Source: Candidatus Paenalcaligenes intestinipullorum
GTDB lineage: Bacteria > Pseudomonadota > Gammaproteobacteria > Burkholderiales > Burkholderiaceae_B
NCBI GenBank assembly: GCA_019120675.1
Contig: DWUQ01000006.1
Coordinates: forward strand, 1 to 22,142
Reading direction: 5' to 3'
DNA length: 22,142 nucleotides
Shown here one piece after another: positions 7,962 through 16,074 of this stretch. Both the position numbers and the translations under genes were made by a program. The notes below the pieces were generated by a model. The model was not told where the DNA came from, did not search any database, and worked only from the letters and a program-made list of their open reading frames with translations. Numbering within the stretch: the stretch's first letter is position 1; each line of letters opens with the position of its first letter.

Positions 7962-9236
7962 ATGCTCGCACCTCGCTATCAAATCAGCCCCACTCCTAAC
8001 CTGCTTATTTTATGGGCTTTTTTGACAGCGTTAGCCGTAGTAGTGCTGTTTTACATTACGATTCCGCTGACCCCCCAGATCGCTGAAGAATACGGCATCA
8101 GTTTGCGTCAAGTGGGCTTGGGCGTCACCAGTTTTGGCTTAGCCTACGCGTGCGGTTTGCTGGTATTTGGGCCGCTTTCCGATAAGTATGGGCGCGTCAC
8201 CATTATATTTATTGGTTTATGGTTGCTCAGCGCGGCTACTTTTTTTATGGCACGCGCCGACAGCTACAGTGCGTTTTTGAGCTTGCGTGCCCTGCAAGGC
8301 TTTGTGGCGGCCATGATTCCTGCGGTGATTTTAGCCTTGCACAGTGATCATTTGCCTCCGCAGCTGCGCACGCGTGGTATTGCTCTGACCAGCTTTGCTT
8401 TTCTAAGCTCAGCCCCCTTGGTTCAGCTGTGGATGGGTACCCCTACTGCCAACCTCAGCCAAGGGATGAACACCTTGTGGCCTTTGTTTATTATTAGCGC
8501 TTTAGTGGTGCCTTGGTTTCGACTAAAAAAACGCCAACCGTTAGCCGCTGGCTCAACCACAAGCGAGACATCCCCTCTAGCATCTTCTTCCGCCTCATCC
8601 GAGCGCCCTCTTGCGAAAACAAGCGCTGCGCCCTCGGCGCTCACAATTGGACCCTCTACTGGAACTGCACCACCACATAGCGCCAATCATCGGCTGCTAC
8701 GCAACCCGATTATTATTTGCTGTTGGCTAAGTGCCGCCACGGTACTGTTTAGCTATACGATGTTTCAAACTGGCTTTCCAATCTTTTGGCGTGCCTCATC
8801 ATCGTTGATGGCCAGCATCAAACTCGCCGCCTTGCTTCCTTTACCTCTCACCATTGCCGCCGGTTTTATCATTCCGCTCAAAGGCCCAGCCAAGGTGAGT
8901 ATTTGTGGCTTAAGCTTAGGCGCGCTCGCCTGTGTGCTTGGCATGTGGCAACACCCTATTGTCATCGTGCTGTGCAGCGCCTTGCTGTCGGCGGGTATTT
9001 CTTTGGCTGTACCAGGTTTAATTGCGCTGACTTCCTATCACAGCCAACCCGAAAACCGTGGCTTAGCTTTAGCGGTTTATAGCTTCATCTTATTTCTAGG
9101 TGCCAGCTTGGCTACGCCTTTAGCTCAATGGCTCAGCGATCACAGTTATGCGTTGTGGATGCTGGTTCCCGCCTGCGCCTTAGGCTCAGCGGCAGTACTG
9201 ATTACCTTTGGGGCCAAGCGCGTAGCGTCTCATTGA
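7962..9236 (+). CDS. MFS transporter
   Basis: A 424-aa major facilitator with about 12 predicted membrane helices in two halves. MFS motif A is visible in the loop between helices 2 and 3 (FGPLSDKYGRVTI), and helix 4 carries LRALQGFVAAMIPAVILAL. The central cytoplasmic loop, about residues 190-240, is unusually rich in Ser, Thr, Ala and Pro. The overall pattern resembles the YnfM/drug-efflux-like proton antiporters, but the substrate cannot be read. It follows the LLM oxidoreductase by 29 bp. The ATG at 7962 has no Shine-Dalgarno; its leader is pyrimidine-rich. mutS starts 93 bp after its stop. Confidence 0.9.
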   Translation: MLAPRYQISPTPNLLILWAFLTALAVVVLFYITIPLTPQIAEEYGISLRQVGLGVTSFGLAYACGLLVFGPLSDKYGRVTIIFIGLWLLSAATFFMARADSYSAFLSLRALQGFVAAMIPAVILALHSDHLPPQLRTRGIALTSFAFLSSAPLVQLWMGTPTANLSQGMNTLWPLFIISALVVPWFRLKKRQPLAAGSTTSETSPLASSSASSERPLAKTSAAPSALTIGPSTGTAPPHSANHRLLRNPIIICCWLSAATVLFSYTMFQTGFPIFWRASSSLMASIKLAALLPLPLTIAAGFIIPLKGPAKVSICGLSLGALACVLGMWQHPIVIVLCSALLSAGISLAVPGLIALTSYHSQPENRGLALAVYSFILFLGASLATPLAQWLSDHSYALWMLVPACALGSAAVLITFGAKRVASH

Positions 9237-9329
9237 AGTTGAAAATCAGCTGCCCCTATGTGAGAATTCTTGCCTTAGTGCACTCCTACATTCCGTACGT
9301 CTTGCACGTACTTATCTGCTGTATTACTC

Positions 9330-11993
9330 ATGACTCAAGAAGACTTTTCTGGCCACACTCCCATGATGCGTCAATATCTGCGCCTTAAAGCCGAGGCGGG
9401 ATCGCATTTGTTGTTCTATCGAATGGGGGATTTTTATGAGTTGTTCTATGAGGATGCGGAGCGCGGTGCACGAATACTGAATCTAACCCTCGCCAAACGC
9501 GGCAATTCGAATGGTCAACCTGTACCAATGGCAGGCGTACCGTTTCACGCTATGGAGGGGTATTTGGCACGCTTGGTGGCGGCGGGTGAATCCGTTGCCA
9601 TCTGCGAACAAATCGGTGACCCAGCCACCAGCAAAGGACCTGTCGAGCGACAGATTGTGCGTATTGTCACCCCCGGTACGCTCACTGATGATGCACTGTT
9701 ACCCAGTAAATCGGATCGTATTATTGTGGCAATCCATTCTGGACGTGTGCAACGCCACGACACCGTTGGTCTGGCTTGGATGAATCTAGCCAACGGCGAA
9801 TTTACCGTATTAGAAACCACACCTGAACAGCTGGATACCGAACTCAGCCGTCTTGATGCGGCAGAGTGTGTCATTGCCGACACCACTCGTGCTACACACC
9901 ATACGCTGTCTACGCGCACCCACTTAAGCCCTGTTCCAGACTGGCACTTTGAGCCACAAGGCGCCTATGAAGTGCTATGTGACCATTTCCAGATGGACAC
10001 TCTAGAAGCCTTTGGCGTCGAAGCTCTGCGTGTGGCCTTATGCGCAGCAGGTGCTTTGCTACGCTATGTAAAAAGCACGCAATCCCAGCAGCTGGCACAT
10101 ATTCAGAACTTGACACGTCATGATAGTGGTGAATTCTTAGTGTTGGACAGCATCACGCGTCGTAATCTTGAACTCACACAAAGCTTAAATGGTGAGGCCA
10201 AAGCCACCCTGTTTTCAACACTTGACCACTGCCGCACCCCGATGGGCGCACGCCTGCTTCGTCGTTGGTTACACCATCCTTTACGGCAACGCCGTCCTAT
10301 TCATGAACGCCAAGAAGCGGTGGTGAGCCTTCATGCTTGCAGCATTGTGAATAGTGAGGGGCACGTCCCCTTAGACAACTTACGCACAGCGTTACATGCC
10401 TTGCCTGACTTAGAGCGGATTGCGACACGACTGGCCCTACAAAGTGTTCGCCCTCGTGAGTTGGCAAGCCTTCGGGATGCCCTCGGCCATTTACCTAAGC
10501 TCCAACATTTATTGACCACAGAAACGGCTACGACACCTAAGCTTAGCGCTTTGCAGCGCGCCTTAAGCGTGGACCCCGCTCTTAGTGACTGGCTCAATCA
10601 AGCCATTGCCGCAGAACCCGCCCTAATGGTGCGAGAAGGGGGGGTGATCGCCGAAGGCTTTGATGCAGAACTAGACGAACTGCGCCGCTTAGCCTCAGAC
10701 AGTGGCGAATTTTTAGCCGCTTTGGAGGCTCGGGAGCGCGAGCGTACTGGTATTGCCAACCTTCGAGTCGAGTACAACCGCGTCCATGGTTTTTTTATTG
10801 AAGTGACTCGTGCCCAAGCAGAGCTAGTACCGGACGACTACCGTCGACGTCAGACCTTAAAAAATGTAGAGCGTTATATTACGCCCGAGCTTAAAAACTG
10901 GGAAGACAAGGTACTTTCTGCCAAAGACCGCAGCCTTGCCCGTGAAAAGCACCTATTTGACGAGCTGCTGGCCAGCTTACAGCCTTTCTCGGGTTCGCTC
11001 GCTCAAGCGGCTGCCGCTGTGGCTGAACTGGATGCACTAGCTAACTTGGCTTTTCACGCGTCTCAGCACCAATGGGTTGCCCCGACACTCGTAGAAGAAC
11101 CAGGCTTATGGATTGAAGGGGGTCGACACCCAGTCGTCGAGCACACTATTGAGCACTTCACTCCCAACGACTGCAGTTTGCATCCGGCTCAGCGTTTGAT
11201 GCTGATCACGGGGCCAAACATGGGGGGTAAGTCTACCTACATGCGCCAAAATGCCTTAATTGCCTTGCTGGCACACATTGGCAGCTTTGTACCCGCCACC
11301 CAAGCGCGTATAGGTACCTTAGATCGAATTTTCACACGAATTGGCGCGGCGGACGACTTAGCGGGTGGACGCTCGACTTTTATGGTAGAAATGACGGAAG
11401 CGGCTGCTATTTTAGCCGGCGCCACGGCACAAAGCTTAGTGCTAATGGATGAGATTGGTCGCGGTACCTCCACCTACGACGGCTTGGCGCTTGCGTGGGC
11501 CATTGCGCAACGACTGCTGAATCATAATCAGGCGTTGACCTTATTTGCTACCCATTATTTTGAGCTGACCAAACTACCTGAGCAACACGCCCATTGTGTG
11601 AACGTGCACTTGGCTGCAGCCGAGTCCGCACAGGGCATTGTGTTTTTACACCGTGTACAAGCCGGCCCTGCTAGCCGTAGTTATGGACTGCAAGTGGCAC
11701 AACGCGCTGGGGTACCCAGTGCAGTCATTCGTCATGCTCAACAAGAGCTAGAAAAATTAGAAGCCCAGGATGAACAGGCCGCACAATTGAACCTGTTTGC
11801 GGCTGCGTCTCCGGAGGTGGAGGTGGAGTTGGAGATGGACGAGCGCTTAAGCTCAGCCGCTGAGACGAGCCCTATCGATGCTAAGGCACAAGCTTTGGCT
11901 GCTGAGTTAGAGGCCTTGGACGTGGACAGTTTAAGTCCGCGTTCAGCTTTGGCCTTGGTGTATGAATGGAAACAAAAGCTTAACGAGCACTAA
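9330..11993 (+). CDS. mutS: DNA mismatch repair protein MutS
   Basis: This 887-aa ATPase recognises mismatches and small loops and recruits MutL. The mismatch-reading Phe-x-Glu motif is in MGDFYELF (F35, E37). Lever and clamp domains follow. Walker A is GPNMGGKST (about 628-636), Walker B is LVLMDEIGRGTSTYDG (about 707), and ATHYFELTKLP precedes the dimerisation part. Length compares with E. coli MutS (853). An acidic insert, SPEVEVELEMDE, lies in the C-terminal linker. The ATG at 9330 directly precedes TQEDFSGHTPMMRQYLRLK, the normal MutS beginning, but it has no Shine-Dalgarno and sits in a T/C-rich leader. All catalytic motifs are intact, so mismatch repair should be functional. It is convergent with the small membrane protein gene. 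Confidence 0.97.
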   Translation: MTQEDFSGHTPMMRQYLRLKAEAGSHLLFYRMGDFYELFYEDAERGARILNLTLAKRGNSNGQPVPMAGVPFHAMEGYLARLVAAGESVAICEQIGDPATSKGPVERQIVRIVTPGTLTDDALLPSKSDRIIVAIHSGRVQRHDTVGLAWMNLANGEFTVLETTPEQLDTELSRLDAAECVIADTTRATHHTLSTRTHLSPVPDWHFEPQGAYEVLCDHFQMDTLEAFGVEALRVALCAAGALLRYVKSTQSQQLAHIQNLTRHDSGEFLVLDSITRRNLELTQSLNGEAKATLFSTLDHCRTPMGARLLRRWLHHPLRQRRPIHERQEAVVSLHACSIVNSEGHVPLDNLRTALHALPDLERIATRLALQSVRPRELASLRDALGHLPKLQHLLTTETATTPKLSALQRALSVDPALSDWLNQAIAAEPALMVREGGVIAEGFDAELDELRRLASDSGEFLAALEARERERTGIANLRVEYNRVHGFFIEVTRAQAELVPDDYRRRQTLKNVERYITPELKNWEDKVLSAKDRSLAREKHLFDELLASLQPFSGSLAQAAAAVAELDALANLAFHASQHQWVAPTLVEEPGLWIEGGRHPVVEHTIEHFTPNDCSLHPAQRLMLITGPNMGGKSTYMRQNALIALLAHIGSFVPATQARIGTLDRIFTRIGAADDLAGGRSTFMVEMTEAAAILAGATAQSLVLMDEIGRGTSTYDGLALAWAIAQRLLNHNQALTLFATHYFELTKLPEQHAHCVNVHLAAAESAQGIVFLHRVQAGPASRSYGLQVAQRAGVPSAVIRHAQQELEKLEAQDEQAAQLNLFAAASPEVEVELEMDERLSSAAETSPIDAKAQALAAELEALDVDSLSPRSALALVYEWKQKLNEH

Positions 11994-12022
11994 GCCAAAA
12001 ATAGCGTAGAAGACAGCCAAGA

Positions 12023-12223
12023 CTAAATAGATGAAATCGTAAGCTCAATATCAGGCTGCCATAAAGACACCAACCATACTAAACCTACTGATGCCAAGAA
12101 AAAGCTCAACACGCATAGGCATAAGCCAAACAAACCTGGACGGAACACACGTGAAAAAACTTTATTCAAATCTAAACGGCGCATCCCACTCAATACGGTG
12201 CCCTTAAGGATATAATCAGACAT
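12023..12223 (-). CDS. Small single-pass membrane protein of unknown function
   Basis: A 66-aa open frame with a hydrophobic stretch at about residues 30-55 (LFGLCLCVLSFFLASVGLVW core), preceded by basic residues (RRLDLNK, SRVFRPG). This suggests one membrane helix with the N-terminus inside. A GAGG ribosome site lies 5 nt before the ATG. A Fur-box-like sequence lies just upstream (12238-12263), and this promoter layout supports a real, iron-responsive gene. I do not recognise the family. It is convergent with mutS (29 bp between stops) and divergent from the glycosyltransferase gene. Chance open frames of this size occur, but the RBS, the helix and the operator together argue for expression. 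Confidence 0.6.
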   Translation of the reverse strand: MSDYILKGTVLSGMRRLDLNKVFSRVFRPGLFGLCLCVLSFFLASVGLVWLVSLWQPDIELTISSI

Positions 12224-12237
12224 CGAAGCCTCACGCT

Positions 12238-12263
12238 GTTAATGATAACCAATCTCATTATCA
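12238..12263 (-). promoter_or_regulatory. Fur-box-like operator (two overlapping matches)
   Basis: On the minus strand, GATAATGAGATTGGTTATC (12263-12245) matches the 19-bp consensus GATAATGATAATCATTATC at 15 of 19 positions. GAGATTGGTTATCATTAAC (12256-12238) matches at 14 of 19. Overlapping, offset matches are typical of real Fur sites, which bind more than one dimer. The site lies about 15-40 bp upstream of the ATG of the 66-aa membrane protein gene. It could also affect the divergent glycosyltransferase gene. Confidence 0.6.
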
Positions 12264-12296
12264 AGGCTTGTAACGCTTTTGTCTAGTCTTGCTCTT

Positions 12297-13409
12297 ATGA
12301 AACCATTACGCCCTTTAAAAATCCTTCACACCGAAGCCGCCACCGATTTTGGTGGTCAAGAACAATATATTTTACGTTTGATGCGCGAATTACGGCGACA
12401 AGGTCACAATGTCGAAGCCTTATGCCAGCCTCAAGCCATTTTGACCAAAGTTTTAAGGGAAGAAGGGTTTACTGTGCACACGTTGCCAATGGATGGTTTT
12501 AAAGGAATGGTAAAAGGCATACTTTTTACTAGAAAGCTTTTAAAAGCAGGAAGGTTCGACATCGTAAACTCCCATAGTCGACGCGATACCTTAATTGGTG
12601 CTAGTGCCGCACGGCTGGCAAAAGTGCCTGTTATCGTACGTACTCGACATTTAGCAAAAAAAGTAGGCTCCTTGCTGTCTTATAATATTTTGCCCAACCG
12701 AGTCATTACACCTAGTGAGTACGTCAAGCAATACTTGATACAAAAAGGCGTTGCAGCGGAAGCGATTGAGGTGGTTTATCCTAGTATCGATGCCGAGATT
12801 TTGGATACCGCACCAAAGCTTAACTTACGAGCAGCACTTCAATTGCCACCGGAAAGCGTTTTAGTGGGTTGTGTTGCGGTTTTGCGTACAGAAAAAGGCC
12901 ACCAAGAGTTAATCGAGGCCATGGCTCCTTTATGCCACCGCTATCCAGACCTGCACCTTGTGATTGTAGGCGGCGGCCAACCTAATTATGACCAGCTTCA
13001 AGCAGCAATTCATGCACAAAAGCTCGCCGAGCAAATGCATATGCTCGGCACTCGCACAGACGTACCGAGCTTACTTCCTAATTTTGATTTTTTTGCCTTA
13101 GCCACACATACCGAAGCCTCGGGTACTGCATTTGTCGAAGCTGGCGCAGCAGGTTTGGCTGTAGTGGGTACGCACGTGGGCGGCGTACCCGAAATGATGC
13201 AAGCCAACAAAAGTGGATTATTAGTGCCTTTATTTGATATTGTCGCCTTACGTGAAGCGATTGAAACGCTTTATCGACAACCTGAGTTACGACAACAGAT
13301 GGGCCAGATAGGTCGAACTTTTTGCCGAAGTGATGAGCGCTTTACACCTTATGCTATGGGGCAGCGCACGATCACTGCTTACTCAAAATGGCTTAAGGAG
13401 TTGCAATGA
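12297..13409 (+). CDS. Glycosyltransferase family 4 protein
   Basis: A 370-aa GT-B fold glycosyltransferase. The N-terminal half opens with KILHTEAATDFGGQEQYILRL, the acceptor-side glycine motif of GT4 enzymes. The C-terminal half contains LVGCVAVLRTEKGHQELIEA, HLVIVGGGQ and the nucleotide-sugar motif THTEASGTAFVEAGAAGLAVVGTHVGG, with the two glutamates of the E-x7-E pattern. It probably adds a sugar to lipopolysaccharide core or another surface glycan at the cytoplasmic membrane face; the sugar and acceptor are unknown. ATG 12297 is chosen over an upstream TTG at 12279; neither has a Shine-Dalgarno. Its stop overlaps the start of the deacetylase gene (ATGA), so the two are translationally coupled. 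GC looks slightly lower than in mutS. Confidence 0.9.
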   Translation: MKPLRPLKILHTEAATDFGGQEQYILRLMRELRRQGHNVEALCQPQAILTKVLREEGFTVHTLPMDGFKGMVKGILFTRKLLKAGRFDIVNSHSRRDTLIGASAARLAKVPVIVRTRHLAKKVGSLLSYNILPNRVITPSEYVKQYLIQKGVAAEAIEVVYPSIDAEILDTAPKLNLRAALQLPPESVLVGCVAVLRTEKGHQELIEAMAPLCHRYPDLHLVIVGGGQPNYDQLQAAIHAQKLAEQMHMLGTRTDVPSLLPNFDFFALATHTEASGTAFVEAGAAGLAVVGTHVGGVPEMMQANKSGLLVPLFDIVALREAIETLYRQPELRQQMGQIGRTFCRSDERFTPYAMGQRTITAYSKWLKELQ

Positions 13410-14281
13410 AAGCAGCCAAAAGACTCCCTATCATGATGTACCACCATGTCACACCTAACGGTGGCATGATTAACTCCACACCACAAAACTTTGAATCTCA
13501 GCTTCAATGGCTCAAGAACAATGGTTGGCAAAGCGTCACAACTCAACAAGTAGAAGAGTTCCTTGCAGGCCAGCCGATCCCTGCTAAGTCAGTGCTATTA
13601 ACTTTTGATGATGGCTACCTAGACAACTGGGTGTATGCCTACCCTTTATTAAAAAAATATGGATTTACAGCGGTCTGCTTTTTAGTGACGAGCTGGATTC
13701 AAGACGGTGAATTGCGCCCAAACACGCTGAACGTCACTACGGATTTTCTACCAGAATGTCCTGAGCACCACGAGTGCGAGCGTCTCATAGAAGCAGGCCG
13801 CAGTGACGACGTCGTATTACGTTGGAATGAAATTCAAGCCATGCGCGAAACTGGTGTGTTTGAATTTCATAGCCATACCCACACTCACACACGTTGGGAT
13901 CTCTCAAAAGAATCTGCTCATAAAAACGAGCGAATTTTATGGGAGTTACAGACGGCTCAGGCGATTTTGCAAACCAAACTGGGCATACGGTCTGAGCATT
14001 TTTGTTGGCCTCAAGGCTACTACGATGACGACTACATCCGTATTGCTCAAAAATGCGGATATCAGTATTTGTACACCACAGATGCTTTTGGCTTTAATCT
14101 TCCATCCACTCCAGCCTCCCAGTTGCATCGTTTTGCGGTACGTAACACGCGAGGCCGCTCAATCGGTAAACGTTTAAAACTTGCTGTCTCACCAATTTCA
14201 GGTAGTATTTTTAATTGGTGGAAACGCTCAAAACAGCTACGCCGTGCACGAAAAGCGGCGCGTGAAGCTCGCTCTATGTAA
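13406..14281 (+). CDS. Polysaccharide deacetylase family protein (NodB/CE4 domain)
   Basis: A 291-aa carbohydrate esterase family 4 protein. Motif 1, LLTFDDGY (D68 catalytic base, D69 metal ligand), and the HxxxH-type motif FHSHTHTHTRWD near residue 155 are both present, as is the N-terminal PIMMYHHV typical of this subgroup. FCWPQGYYDDDY provides motif 3-like residues. The reaction would be metal-dependent removal of N-acetyl groups from a glycan, probably an amino sugar of surface polysaccharide. No signal peptide is visible, so it may act on the cytoplasmic side on a lipid-linked intermediate. The C-terminus is strongly basic (KRSKQLRRARKAAREARS). It overlaps the GT4 stop by 4 bp, with AAGGAG just upstream of its ATG. 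The pair resembles lipopolysaccharide core genes of Bordetella-like bacteria, which is an inference. Confidence 0.9.
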   Translation: MKAAKRLPIMMYHHVTPNGGMINSTPQNFESQLQWLKNNGWQSVTTQQVEEFLAGQPIPAKSVLLTFDDGYLDNWVYAYPLLKKYGFTAVCFLVTSWIQDGELRPNTLNVTTDFLPECPEHHECERLIEAGRSDDVVLRWNEIQAMRETGVFEFHSHTHTHTRWDLSKESAHKNERILWELQTAQAILQTKLGIRSEHFCWPQGYYDDDYIRIAQKCGYQYLYTTDAFGFNLPSTPASQLHRFAVRNTRGRSIGKRLKLAVSPISGSIFNWWKRSKQLRRARKAAREARSM

Positions 14282-14382
14282 AAGAAGCTAAAGAGCGCTT
14301 AGGCGGTTTGCTTTTCCTGCTAAAACCAAAGGCTTTTGTAAAAATGGCTTTCGGTTCAAACATCCCAAACAACGAGGTGCGT

Positions 14383-14895
14383 ATGGATACGTCTGAATTT
14401 GAAAAAATGCTACCCTATGATGCGGTCGAGTGGCACCTTAACGATAATTACCCGAGCTCCTTAAGCCCTGATAACGCGCGTACCCATATCGGTATTTATT
14501 TAACGTGGCTGATTGAGCAGCGTATGATGTCGGACGAATTTGAACACGCCCATGCTGACCTGTTAGCGCAGTGCCGCGAGCATGCCATAAAGGGCTCAGA
14601 AATCCTCCGTGACTGCTGTAACGACACGCTAAGTCGCGATCTGCTTTCGCCTCAGGGCCAGGAGTTTAGCGATTATTACTACGTTGACTCGTACGTGAGC
14701 GACTTTGTCGATACGCTCGATGACGAAAGCTACCCGTCTATTTTTAATGTGCCCGACGATTGGGCCAGTTACAAAGCCATGAGTGAAGTCTTGACGCGCG
14801 CATATCAAAGCTGGCTAGCTGGTGACAAGCTGGATCACTCAGCAGCAGGGTTAAATGGCGCAGATATATTAAGTAACGATCCAAACGCCGATTGA
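14383..14895 (+). CDS. Conserved hypothetical protein, DUF7832-like
   Basis: A 170-aa acidic soluble protein. The segment LPYDAVEWHLNDNYPSSLSP followed by NARTHIGIYLTWLIEQRMMS matches what I recall of the DUF7832 pattern (YDDASWH...PEDLPPE...THIGMFLAW). The second half has FSDYYYVDSYVSDFVDTL and YKAMSEVLTRAYQSWLAG. No function is known to me. ATG 14383 is preferred because GAGG lies 5 nt upstream and the protein then begins MDTSEFEKML just before the conserved part. An in-frame open region reaches back to 14308 but is not supported. It is 101 bp downstream of the deacetylase gene and could be co-transcribed with it, although its product has no obvious link to glycan synthesis. Its stop codon lies inside a 14-bp inverted repeat. 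Confidence 0.8.
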   Translation: MDTSEFEKMLPYDAVEWHLNDNYPSSLSPDNARTHIGIYLTWLIEQRMMSDEFEHAHADLLAQCREHAIKGSEILRDCCNDTLSRDLLSPQGQEFSDYYYVDSYVSDFVDTLDDESYPSIFNVPDDWASYKAMSEVLTRAYQSWLAGDKLDHSAAGLNGADILSNDPNAD

Positions 14896-14926
14896 GAGGC
14901 ATGCAAAGGATCTGCATGCCTCTCAA
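14892..14926. terminator. 14-bp perfect inverted repeat between convergent genes
   Basis: TTGAGAGGCATGCA at 14892-14905 is repeated as its complement at 14913-14926 around a 7-nt loop. It includes the stop codon of the DUF7832-like gene and ends 5 bp before the bamC stop. No U-tract follows on either strand, so a standard intrinsic terminator is not certain. A transcript-end stabilising hairpin for both convergent genes is the likely role. Confidence 0.5.
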
Positions 14927-14931
14927 GCACG

Positions 14932-16074
14932 TTAGTTGCGTAAATTAGTCGCCAACACCTCAACAATACGCTTGGCAGTATCATCGCTCAGGATTTGGCC
15001 CTGTTCGCTCAATACGCTTACGCGTGTGTCACTGGTTTGACCTTGAACTTTTATCCGGAATCTTTGGGCCTCAGCTTTGTTGCGCGAACCAAATAAACGA
15101 CCGATAAAATTTTGCTGCTCGATCTTCTCGCCGGTGTCGGAATCTAAGTAACGAATATAGTATTCACCTGCGGAGCGATCGCGGTCTTCGACGGAAAAGC
15201 CCGCGGTATCAATGGCTACACCTACCCGACGCCAAGCGCGGTCAAACGGCTCATTGATCACTAAAGCAGCCTCGTTGCCAGAGGTCAGCTTTTGTACTGC
15301 AGAAGCGGACTGTCGGCTACTGGACTGTTCTGCTTCGCTAACCTTAGCTTGGGCTTGAGAGACATCTGCCCCTAAAAACACCATCAGGCGAGCCAGCATA
15401 GCGGCATTGAGGTTAGGGTCTTCTTTGCCATACACCCATTTGAAGGCGGCCCCATCTGTGGTGGGAGACTCCTCCATGTGCTGATGGCTAATGTAGACCT
15501 CAGTCTTGCCATCAATGCGCTCGACTCGGCTGGTGAAGCGATCGCGTTCACCACTGTCAAACACCGAATCCAAAATAGAGCCTAAAGCAGAACGAATCCA
15601 GCTTTCGGGGATTTTAGCGCGGTTCTCGGCCCAGTCGGTTTGTACGACCCCGGCTCGTGCGTCCTCGGAGCGAATGGTAAAGCCTTGGTCACGCCAGAAC
15701 TCCACCACAGCGGGAAACACCTTGTCGGCGGGTTGATCTACGACTAACCAGCGCAACTGACCATCGCGTTTGACTTGGATGCCATCGTACTCGGGCAGCA
15801 CCCCGGAGCCTGAGGCACGTTCGGCAGACTGAGCATCGCGCGCACGCGCAAAGTCAGAATAGGAGGTAGTGCCTTCGGGAGCACGGTAATGCGTATTGGC
15901 GTTGGCCTTGGTGAGATCGGGAGGAATATTGAGAGGATCCCCGCGAACGGTACTCTTATAGTCGACGCTATCGCCGCCACCGGTGAGCTCGTCGAGTGTG
16001 GAACACCCCGACACCAGGGCGCTGGCCCCTAATACTAAAGCTGCATAGAGCTTCGTTCGTTGTAATGGCTTCAT
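14932..16074 (-). CDS. bamC: Outer membrane protein assembly factor BamC (NlpB lipoprotein)
   Basis: A lipoprotein of the BAM complex that helps fold beta-barrel proteins into the outer membrane. From ATG 16074 the protein has 380 aa. A lipoprotein signal peptide is clear: MKPLQRTK, a hydrophobic core, then lipobox LVSG-C with Cys24, followed by STLDELTGGGDSVDYKS, the unstructured N-terminal lasso that binds BamD. Two helix-grip domains follow (about 105-220 and 270-380), with RWLVVDQPADKVFPAVVEFWRDQGF and LVINEPFDRAWRRVGVAIDTAGF marking their starts. The frame is open upstream to 16191, but that part runs through dapA and lacks a lipobox position. Its ATG overlaps the dapA TGA (ATGA), so translation is coupled to dapA, the classic dapA-bamC arrangement. 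Confidence 0.93.
   Translation of the reverse strand: MKPLQRTKLYAALVLGASALVSGCSTLDELTGGGDSVDYKSTVRGDPLNIPPDLTKANANTHYRAPEGTTSYSDFARARDAQSAERASGSGVLPEYDGIQVKRDGQLRWLVVDQPADKVFPAVVEFWRDQGFTIRSEDARAGVVQTDWAENRAKIPESWIRSALGSILDSVFDSGERDRFTSRVERIDGKTEVYISHQHMEESPTTDGAAFKWVYGKEDPNLNAAMLARLMVFLGADVSQAQAKVSEAEQSSSRQSASAVQKLTSGNEAALVINEPFDRAWRRVGVAIDTAGFSVEDRDRSAGEYYIRYLDSDTGEKIEQQNFIGRLFGSRNKAEAQRFRIKVQGQTSDTRVSVLSEQGQILSDDTAKRIVEVLATNLRN

Noticed and set aside
14308..14382. 25-codon N-terminal extension of the DUF7832-like protein
   Set aside because: The GAGG ribosome site sits right before ATG 14383, and the extension resembles no family sequence; it is probably leader.
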